This document shows, piece by piece, positions 53,931-64,000 of a DNA stretch of 64,000 bases. Made by a program: the position numbers and the translations under genes. The notes under the pieces are model-generated. The model searched no databases, was not told the origin of the DNA, and saw only the letters and a list, made by a program, of their open reading frames with translations. The first letter of the stretch is position 1. Each line of letters starts with the position of its first letter. Origin of the DNA: Solanum dulcamara (lineage: Eukaryota > Streptophyta > Magnoliopsida > Solanales > Solanaceae); contig NC_077246.1 in NCBI RefSeq assembly GCF_947179165.1, forward strand, positions 69,102,421 through 69,166,420, given 5' to 3'.

Positions 53931-56083
53931 TTATAATTAATTAAGGCTACTATATTGTATGTTTTCATTTGATTATTTCCTCATGTAATGTTTTTAAGAT
54001 TGAAATAAATTCTTCGTTTTGATTTTAAGTTCTATAACCAATGTTTCACAATTATTGTATAATTACTTAGTTCCATTATTTATTAAGTTGGAATAGCAGA
54101 TAGCTCCATATCGAAAATATATACCTCTTATTTATTTTGGTAATATTTTTTTTACTTAGGTGGTTAAAGTCACCGCAACAAACAAAGGAATTAACTGCGA
54201 TAATATAATTACCGCTATATTATATTTTGCGGTAATAATAAATATGGTTATTTATAATTAGCACTCTATATGTCGTTAAGGATTAAGTTACTCTTGATGC
54301 AGTGGTATTGACTTAATTGCAACAAAATACTTTTGTGTCAAAAAAATATTATATCGCTAAAAAAAAAATCTATTACCGCCAAATATCTCTATCCTTATAA
54401 ACAATGGAATTTGAAGCTAAATTGAAAAAGAAAGTCTTCAAGCACAACATGCACGTACATGCACTTGAACATATAATGAAATAAAGGGCGTGTTCGGTAC
54501 AAAGGCAAATGTTCCCCCAGGAAAAAAAAAATCTCCACAAAAATAAGTAGATTTTTTAATTTTTTTTTTGTGTTCGATATAAAGCAAAAAATATTATTTT
54601 AAATAATATTTATATGACAAATATTATAGAAGGTGGTGGCAATGATAAAGGTGTGGAGTGTGGGGTGGTGGTAAGGGGATCTACATGGTCGGTTGAAGAT
54701 GATGTATTTTGGAGGGTGGAGAGGACGACATAATAAATATGGAATATTAGTTTTGAAATTTATTTTCTATATTTTCACTAAGAAAGTTATTTTTCTTGGT
54801 TTTAAGAAATTTACTTTTTAAAAAACAAATATTTTCAAAAAAAAAAATTAATCAATTTTGAATGAAAATATTATAAAACATTTTCATGAAAAATATTTTT
54901 CACCAGTTGTAGTGCATGTGATCGAACAACCCCCTAAAAGCAAAATAGGCGCAAGAAAAAAGCAATAGACCAAATCAATCTATAAAAATAAAAGAATCCC
55001 TTTGTAATCAGTCATTCATAATATTAAATAAATCATTTTCGTTTATCTCTGAACTATAATTATAATGATTCTCTTATTCAACTATTTTGATCATTTTGAA
55101 GCACCTCATATCTTTTTTGAAAAGAGAGGTTTCGTCCTTTCCAAATACACCCAAAAATGACTATCACTTTCAGAATATATACTTGTATTTTGCTAGCTGG
55201 AAAACGAATATTTTTCCTAAATGAAGTTTCTTAATGTTGTTGAGGGTTGATAGTTGACCTTAGACATTTAAATTTATCCTTGATTTTCTTTTTTTATCCT
55301 AAAATTAACGTAGATTAGTGATTGTTTCCTCAATTAATTATTACGTACTTTAACATGTTAAGAAAAAAAGATCTTTTATCATGTTTTATCCTTAATATTA
55401 ATTATGTACTTATTTTTTAAATGTATTGAAATTATACATTAATTGATATGAGTATTATGATAAAATATGTAATTTTTTTATTATTTCTTAAGGGAGTGTA
55501 AAATTCATTATGAAAAAAAGTAGAAGTCAACATAAGTTATTTGTTTGGTCAATATATCTTTCAAAATCTACTTATTTAAAAAATTTATCATCAATAAAAA
55601 AAATCAATTTGATGCACAAAATATCTCATGTTAGTCGAATTTAGAGAAGGATCGCACTTGTCGAGGGTGTGATATATATAGCCTAATCTCATGCAAACAT
55701 ACACAGCTGCTTTACAAGCACTATAGAGAATAACAATTTGTGTTTAATTGGCTAATAAATTTTAAAGTATTTTTGCATACATTCGAACAATAATTTGTAT
55801 TTGGTCTAGTTTTTGAAAATGCTTCTCAAAAAAAAAATATTCTTTTAATTTAGCTTCTTTGGTTGTGGAGGGGGGGAATCACTACTACTCATAAAGCAAA
55901 TATTTTATTCTTAAAAATTAAATCAACCATCTAGAACCAAAATTAAAGAATAATTCAAACTATATATATTGCTTTATTTTATATATATCATTATAATAGT
56001 AGGAGTAATAAATATATAAATTAGTATTAGTACAAATCTAATTGTTTGTACATTGAAATTTTGACAACTCTATTCTCATTGAA
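53931..56083. other. Px4 downstream spacer
   Basis: Px4 3' untranslated region, then AT-rich DNA. A diverged CACTA-MITE relative lies at about 54165-54400. No coding sequence recognised. Confidence 0.5.
54165..54400. repeat. Diverged CACTA-MITE relative
   Basis: Shares ATAATATAATTxxCGCTATATTATATTT and ATTACCGCCAAATAT-like phrases with the intact copy at 48652-48878. Terminal CACTAC is lost. Confidence 0.5.
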
Positions 56084-57818
56084 ATTTTTTTTTTTAATTT
56101 TTTTTTTTTTTTTTTACGGGAACAGACCCTACACGAGGCTCCCACCTCTCGTGCACAGTCAGGGGTTAAGCAACACCCCCAAGCCTTAACATAAATAATC
56201 AAAAATAAAAATACAAGGAGGGGGACATAAACCTTACCTCCGATCCTATGGTGGTTCATAAGTCGGCTAACCTATTAAGGTCGGCTAACTCATCCCCGAT
56301 ACAAAAAAGAGACTAACTATAACTAGAAAGCAGTAAACCTGTGAGAGGACTCCTCCCGGTACAATTCAACTATGAAAGCATAAATGAGGGAGACTCTCCC
56401 CTTCCATGAGAAAAAAGAAAAGTAACCTCCACTAGTCCTATTCCAACTATGCTACGTACCAGACATAGCTACATTGAAGAAGAACAAGTATACGAAACTT
56501 CTATTTCGCATGGGATGGGAAAATTCTTTTCATCTTTGCTCATTTTAGTCTTGTCGTACCAAGTAAATCCAGGTGAAATATGCCATTGCATCAGAATCAT
56601 GATTATCAGCTATGGGGGCTGAAATGAGAGGAAATATATGGAGCTATAGTATCCAACAGCTTTGGAGTTGTTGTGGAGGAAATTGAGAGCCTGAATTAGC
56701 CAAGGTTGTGTGTGTGCTGCAGCCCCTATAGCAGTTTCAGAGAGGGTCTGCCATCCGGATGAATGTGAGGAGTGCATCTGTATGCAGCTCCTTGTTGCTT
56801 CCAAAGACCAAAGGCAAAGAGCTGTAAAATTCTTGTGCTGCTGAAATGTTGCTGCAGGTATTTCATAAGAAAACTTGGCCTGGAATGAAAGCTGATGCAT
56901 ATTCCTAACATGGTTGTTGCCTTCCTGTGACCAGCTCCTTGCTGCCTCTCTAGCTTCATTGATACTATGCTTGTTGTTGCAGTTTAGGTTCAGTAGTAGA
57001 TTCCTCTTTTGGATGGTGATCAAGTCCTTGGGGTACCTGCACAGGCATCCAAAACCAGGACAATACACAAGCAAACACATCTGGATGCTGCTGTACCAGG
57101 TACTAGTGACTTGTAGATGCTCATTGTGTGTTGCATATGCTGCATACTGCTGCTGCTGTGCTGCATATGGGAGGTACAGAAGGTGGGTGGTGATGGTTGC
57201 AGGTTCCCTGAGAAGCCAAGCATTCTCAACTTTGAAGTTGTAGTAGGTGTGCAATGGGTTCTGTGAACCTGCATTAACAACCAACAAAAGGGGAAGCAAT
57301 TGTGGGAAGTGAAAGGGCTGGTACAGGTTTGTGTGCAGCTCCTTGTTGTTGCCATTGTAATTAGGCTGTTTGTTGGTCTTTGTTTGGAAGTGGTTCAACT
57401 TCTTAGAGTACCTGCACAGCCAAACAAAACCAACAAACCACGCAACCAAAGAAGTCTGCAAGCAATAGGCTACTACATTATGCTGCTGCTGTGCTGTATA
57501 CTGCTGCTGCTGTGCTGCACAAGCACAAATACAACAACCAAAGAAATCTGCAAGAAGAGGGTCTGCATGTTGTTCCAAGCTAAGTTGCTGACACTCTAGC
57601 ACCATCCCTTTGATGTAAGTCCTGGTTCCATTGGGGAGTTCCACAAGCTGCAAGCTCCAAATGGTGGATTGTTCCATCTTGACACTGCTGTAGTATGCAG
57701 CACACATGGCTGGCCCTTCAACTGTGGATTGATATGTTGCATGTGTACAAATTCCTGCACATTCAAAAAGTAGAAGGAAAGGAAGGAAGGAGAAAGAGAC
57801 TACTCTAATCCTAGGTAG
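56084..57818 (-). mobile_element. Polyadenylated retroposon of unknown family
   Basis: On the minus strand the unit begins near 57818 (CCTACCTAGGATTAGAG) and ends in a long A-rich tail, seen as T runs at 56087-56116. The 9-bp sequence GAAATTTTT occurs at both borders (about 56078 and 57820), a possible target duplication. The body is much less AT-rich than its surroundings. No reverse transcriptase is present, so it is either a non-autonomous LINE-like unit or a retrocopied transcript. The sequence is unfamiliar to me. Confidence 0.55.
56610..57707 (-). CDS. 365-codon open frame in the retroposon, function unknown
   Basis: A single open frame from MCAAYYSSVKMEQS to the stop at 56610. I recognise no domain. 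The first half contains AAQQQQYTAQQQHN and a following GFVWLCRYSKKL; about 110 residues on, AAQQQQYAAYATHN and GFGCLCRYPKDL repeat the order, each followed by a Gln/Asn-rich segment with NCNNK or NGNNK. The frame is thus internally duplicated. Other frames in the same stretch are also rather open, so base composition may explain part of its length. It may be a transposon-encoded protein, or not translated at all. Confidence 0.3.
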   Translation of the reverse strand: MCAAYYSSVKMEQSTIWSLQLVELPNGTRTYIKGMVLECQQLSLEQHADPLLADFFGCCICACAAQQQQYTAQQQHNVVAYCLQTSLVAWFVGFVWLCRYSKKLNHFQTKTNKQPNYNGNNKELHTNLYQPFHFPQLLPLLLVVNAGSQNPLHTYYNFKVENAWLLREPATITTHLLYLPYAAQQQQYAAYATHNEHLQVTSTWYSSIQMCLLVYCPGFGCLCRYPKDLITIQKRNLLLNLNCNNKHSINEAREAARSWSQEGNNHVRNMHQLSFQAKFSYEIPAATFQQHKNFTALCLWSLEATRSCIQMHSSHSSGWQTLSETAIGAAAHTQPWLIQALNFLHNNSKAVGYYSSIYFLSFQPP

Positions 57819-58240
57819 GAAATTTTTCTTTGAACGTTTCTTTGAATATTTCTACATGTGTGAGCAAGTAACTTAGTATGTTATATAACTGAAACGTTTC
57901 TTGAAAAGTAAAAATCATATACAAAAGCTTATGCATGAGTCAAAATCAAATAAATTATAATTTATTATACCGCAAAATATCAAAATCAAAATTAAAACAC
58001 CAATCCATACCAAATTAAAATAGGATACCTAATGGGAAAGCAAAAAAGAAAAAGCTATAATCCATTAATCCTTTTGCCTTTTCCCCTCTCAACTTTTTGT
58101 AAAACTATATATTGCTTACAAATTACAATTCAAGAATCTAATTCCTAAAGCCTTTCTAAAATTCATAGACAGCCAACCAGAACCAAAATTAAAGAATAAT
58201 TCAAGCTATATATATATCCAAAAAAATATATAGATTATTA
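57819..58240. other. Spacer upstream of Px5
   Basis: AT-rich; contains a segment near 58180 (ACCAAAATTAAAGAATAATTC) that repeats one near 55930. No gene. Confidence 0.5.
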
Positions 58241-58300
58241 AACGTGTCTAGCAGCCATTAGTGACCAAAAAAAAATAAAAAATTAGTGCCTATAAATAGA
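58241..58300 (+). promoter_or_regulatory. Px5 promoter block, reduced
   Basis: ACGTGTCTAGCAGCC, ATTAGTGACC, an A run and GTGCCTATAAATAGAG, TATA at 58291-58298, 106 bp before the ATG. The CCAAT core is changed to CCATT. Confidence 0.7.
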
Positions 58301-58393
58301 GTCCCTTAAACATTCAATTTTCATCATCTTCATTAATTCTACTTAGCTAATTTACTTATTTTCTTGCTATAATATATAGTATACATTCTTTAA

Positions 58394-60324
<1,931 letters not shown>

Positions 60325-60689
60325 TTCTTAATTCAAATATGTATTATTTCTCTTAATTAATATTTATTCAAGAATATGTTGGATTCTGTTTTTTTATATA
60401 ACTATATATTTGTATGTTTGATGTATTGAAGTGTATTATATGAAGACGTTATACATATTCAAAACTCTTATCTATTCAGTGTACATTGAATACCACATGA
60501 AATGAAATTATATCTTAATTCACATCATTAGAATTCTAGATTATAAAGGGAAAATGCTGCATTAACTTAAAGTTGGTTGCATAAGTAACACTGTTTCTGT
60601 TCCATATGCTGAAGACGCAGCTTCCTTCAGACTCAAAGACCTCAAAATGCTTACCTGAGTTGATACGAAGGAACGCGAATATAAGAGAA
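60325..60689. other. Spacer and 3' untranslated regions of converging genes
   Basis: Px5 (rightward) and the PsiMP glycosidase gene (leftward) converge here. No other feature. Confidence 0.6.
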
Positions 60690-63600
60690 TTACAACCTGA
60701 AAGGTAACAACACCGGCTTTTCTTAGCACATCACTGAATTTGTTGTAAAAATCAAAAGAAAAGGAACAAGCAGAAATGGTAACAGATTGAGTGCACCAAC
60801 CTTTTATCACTATGGTTTTGAAGCTGGGCAAGCGAAACAGCAATTTTAGCACCAACCCTCGCATTATTTTTCACGAGAGCAATGTCTGAAACTTCATTAA
60901 AGAAACTACAAAGATGGACCAAACTGAAGGCCATGATTTAATTCAGGTTGCATTGTGGAAATGATTGATAATGATTTATTGTGACATTCCTCTTTCTATG
61001 TCAAGATTTTAAGGAATGATCTGCTAACTAAATAGTGTATAGTAACATCAGTTAAAGGATACTTGAAGCCAGAGATGCTCCACCAGTAAGTTCATTGACT
61101 CTTGCTAGCAAGAACGGAGTTTCAGCATTGCCAGTAATCTTCTTCTCTCTGAGTTGGAAATTCCAACCCAACATTAATATGCATGTGGAAATAGGTAATG
61201 AGTTGCAAAGAACCATGTACTTCCGCAAATAAGAGGATTCAGCAGAATACTTACCGTGCTTCTTGGATAGCTTGTTGTATTGCCGACTCAATTAAACTTC
61301 CAGAAGCAGAATGCTCCCTTGGAATGGGGACTGCTATCAAGATTCCACTCTTCCGCTCGAGTCTTATGTTCGCATCTACAGTCAAAGTTAAAGAATAGAA
61401 ATAAAAACCCTATATTTAACAAGTAAATGAATGAAGGATGAAAGAGGTTTAGGGCTGCTTGCCAATAACTCGAGCACAATGTTCTGGTGATTCTACTCGA
61501 GCAGGAGCCTATGTTTTATGGCAAAAGATAACCAATTAGAAAACATGATGTAATGTTCATTATAAACATAATAAAGAAAAATATGATCTTGTGTTAACTG
61601 AAATTATATGAGACTGCTCACAAGTTATGGTATCCAAACATTCCAAAAGAAAAGTAATCTATTCACCTACGATATCAGTTAATTTTCTTCTGAACCACAA
61701 ATCATTTCCCAATAGTCAAGGGAATGAAAATTTTTGAAAAAGAAGAAGAGAAGAACCATCTTTTGACCATGTCAATGCTTGGTGTTGACGAGCAGCATAT
61801 TTCAGCATGTAACAATGTCTGATCCCTTTTTCCTATACCTCACTCTTTCACGGTTCAGTAGAGCAATCTACTCCCTCTGTTTCATTTTATAAGGCGGTGT
61901 TCACCAGGTACGGTGTTAAAGAAAGAAAGGCAATCTTTTAACTGGTGGTATTAAATATGTACTGACATTCCTATGGCTACAAGAGTGTCATTAGGGTAAA
62001 ATGAGAAGTTTAAATTAAAGAGTTTCAAAATATAGAAATATGTCATTCTTTTTGGAACACACCAAAAAAAATGAATGACGACACAGAATGAAAAGATGGT
62101 GTACTACATAAGAAACTATAAGTTAAGATAATTCTATCGCCAGCATAAGTTGGTGTACTCTTTGTATTTTGGGAGGGTTTCTATGACTGTTTTAATAGTC
62201 CACTTTGTTTGAAACATATAACAGGAGTTAATCATAGGATTAATGACAAAATGTGAACCTTGCAGCCACTGGTTTGTGTGAAGAAAGCAGGGAACTCATT
62301 GGTTTTATAAGCTGCAACAGTAACTCTTTGAGTTTCCTGTAGGTCAAGATAGGAAAAGAAAAAGTTGAATGTCCAAGATATCCATTATCATATATAAGAG
62401 ATCTGAAATTAAATAACAAAGTTGGTACAAACCAAATATTCAAGTGTTCGAGGAATATCTAGTATCGATTTTATACCAGCCGAGATCACAGCCACAGGAG
62501 TATTTCCAAGCTCAGTAAGATCAGAAGAAATATCCATTGCTGTAAAAAATAAAATGCATAAGAACTACTCAAACATAATAAATAAGTAAGAAACAAATGC
62601 AAATAAGAGAAGAAAAGATGAAACCTAAGGAAGTTGCTTATTTTGTTACGAAAAGTTTGCTACCTTAAACTAAAAAGGCTTGAAGAGATGCTTTAAATGA
62701 CAACCATGTAGACAACGAGTTTATTGGAAGCAACCTAATAATCCACCTTGTTAAGAAAATCGACCGTGGGGCTAACTCAACTTTAAAAGCAAACTCATGA
62801 GGTGAGTTCTATCCAAGATAATATGAGGTGACAATAGTCAATTCCCTCAACCAATGTAGGGCGCTCTAACTCCCTACACGTCCTGGACATCTGAAGCATG
62901 GACAGCATAATATGGAGCCAACATTGGATAAACCAAGAATAGGGGTGGGTCTAACTTTAATACCATGTGGTAAATAAAGACATATGAGAAATGAATAATA
63001 TTAAGACAAGGACATTCGGTCTAACTCAACCTCAAAAGCTAGCTTTTGAGGTGAAAATTGTCAAGACCATGTAAGGAGATAATAACTCATTCCCTCAACC
63101 TATGTGGGACACAATTACACCCCTCCTCTGCACGCCCATGTCTGGAAAGTTGGACCGCGGACAACAGGTAAACTAAGAATAGAGATGGCATTGACACTGA
63201 TATCATGTTAAGAAAATGGACGCTGATCCTCACACAACCTTGCTCATAAGGCATGGATCACCCAAGATCATTTAAGTAGAAAACGGTACATAGTGATGGA
63301 CACTCTAAGCACCTCATATTAACCAGGTCTTATGCCACTTACAGAAGTTGAAAATCATTATTGAGTCAATATTTGGAACTAATCAGTAAGATAATCATCA
63401 GAAGAAACTTCATATTGCTCCTGGTAACAGGTTGGATTTGGACACCCTAGTTTAGTGTCATTCATGCTTAATTCATATTGATGATACCGCTGATCACTTA
63501 CCAGTCTCTACATGAAAATGTCCTTCATATGCATCATGTTCTCCATGACTCCCATTCTTGATTTTATTTATGAATCAAATATTTGTTTGCCAACTATTGT

Positions 63601-63950
63601 CACAAAATACTCAAAGAAATTTGACAAGCTATCATTCTAATTTAAAAATCAGATGCTACCAAGCAAAATGCATCATTCTAACATCACCACAGATTATGAA
63701 GTATCAAAGCACATATATAAGTGTCGACTCACTTACTGTTCTCTCCATGTCTATGTACTCCTCCAATACCTCCAGTAACAAATACTGGAATACCAACCTA
63801 CAAGATACAGAAGATTTTTTTACAAAAGATCCGGATAAAATACAGAAAAAACAAGAAAGTTACTAGAAAAATACTGTATTGCAGTCGTACCTTCGAAGCA
63901 AGATACATTGTTGCAGAAACAGTAGTTGCCCCATTCTCCCTGCCTGCCAT
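60690..63950 (-). CDS. Pseudouridine-5'-phosphate glycosidase, 3' part (partial at right edge)
   Basis: Splits pseudouridine 5'-phosphate into uracil and ribose 5-phosphate (indigoidine synthase A-like fold). Exons seen: 63891-63950, 63737-63797, 62433-62539, 62259-62336, 61463-61508, 61255-61375, 61063-61148, 60801-60885 and a last coding exon 60690-60696 (Leu, stop). Motifs: [95 protein letters not shown] and [15 protein letters not shown]. By comparison with E. coli YeiN, the catalytic Asp (second in DISSD), Lys (AGIKS) and Asn (VKNNA) are present; the Glu and Lys of the amino-terminal part lie beyond the window. One intron is GC-AG. The end at 60690 is the least certain exon. Confidence 0.88.
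62749..63300 (-). repeat. TRIM-like LTR fragments in tandem, in the large intron
   Basis: Three related units start near 62749 (TGTTAAGAAAATCGACC), 63000 (TTAAGACAAGGACATTC) and 63206 (TGTTAAGAAAATGGACG). The first two share CTAACTCAAC, TTCCCTCAACC, ATGTxGGxC and AAGAATAG. On the minus strand each border reads CTTAACA or similar followed by a TGATATCAGTG/TGGTATTAAAG sequence, like an LTR end plus tRNA-Met primer site. This suits a small terminal-repeat retrotransposon left as LTR-internal-LTR-internal-LTR. Confidence 0.5.
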
Positions 63951-64000
63951 CTAGGGAAAAAAAATACAAACAATAACTCAGAGAAAACTTAATTTGACAG
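63951..64000 (-). other. Intron of the PsiMP glycosidase gene at the window edge
   Basis: The exon at 63950 is preceded on the minus strand by CCCTAG, an acceptor, so this end is intronic and the 5' exons lie to the right of the window. Confidence 0.75.

Noticed and set aside
56914..57599. Plus-strand frames of 109 and 99 codons in the retroposon
   Set aside because: The A tail and duplicated protein order favour the minus strand; these are likely shadows, though neither strand is proven coding.

Overview
This is a plant nuclear window, AT-rich, with short conserved exons in long introns and many nested transposable elements. The style of the repeats (RTE LINE and SINE tails ending in CAA/TTG runs, Tekay-type gypsy LTRs, foldback MITEs) points to a Solanaceae genome, most likely Solanum or a close relative. 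I cannot name the species from the sequence alone.

Layout. 0.6-3.4 kb: cytosolic ribosomal protein eL42 (L36a/L44), minus strand, four coding exons, with a site II and telo-box promoter. 4.56-7.69 kb: a Mutator-like element with about 460-bp terminal inverted repeats that carries a fragment of a group IId WRKY gene; a 5'-truncated RTE LINE sits inside its left repeat. 8.4-12.2 kb: a three-exon intracellular LysM-domain protein, minus strand. 12.2-19.7 kb: gene-poor DNA with one tRNA-Ala(AGC). 19.7-30.9 kb: a small hAT-like element split by a very young, non-autonomous Ty3/gypsy (chromovirus) retrotransposon with two 2,894-bp LTRs. 31.3-32.9 kb: TIM17, the mitochondrial presequence translocase subunit, plus strand. 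35.6-60.3 kb: five complete class III secretory peroxidase genes (called Px1 to Px5 here; strands -,+,-,+,+) separated by repeat-rich spacers. 60.7-64 kb: the 3' part of a pseudouridine-5'-phosphate glycosidase gene, minus strand, running off the right edge.

The housekeeping genes (eL42, TIM17, PsiMP glycosidase, LysM) look functionally unrelated. The peroxidase block is the real cluster. All five genes share the classical four-exon structure with identical exon 2, 3 and 4 lengths (192, 166 and 389 nt), a signal peptide, both catalytic histidines and eight cysteines. They also share a conserved promoter block (CCAAT, GTGACC, TATA about 105 bp before the ATG). Upstream similarity pairs Px1 with Px3 and Px2 with Px4, which suggests a divergent gene pair was duplicated as a unit. 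Exon-by-exon similarity is mosaic, which suggests gene conversion. Promoter copies without a gene mark lost members.

The most unusual items are the WRKY-carrying Mutator-like element with its nested LINE, the mosaic peroxidase array with orphan promoters, the recent gypsy insertion with LTRs identical wherever compared, and a polyadenylated retroposon of unknown family with a 365-codon open frame between Px4 and Px5.
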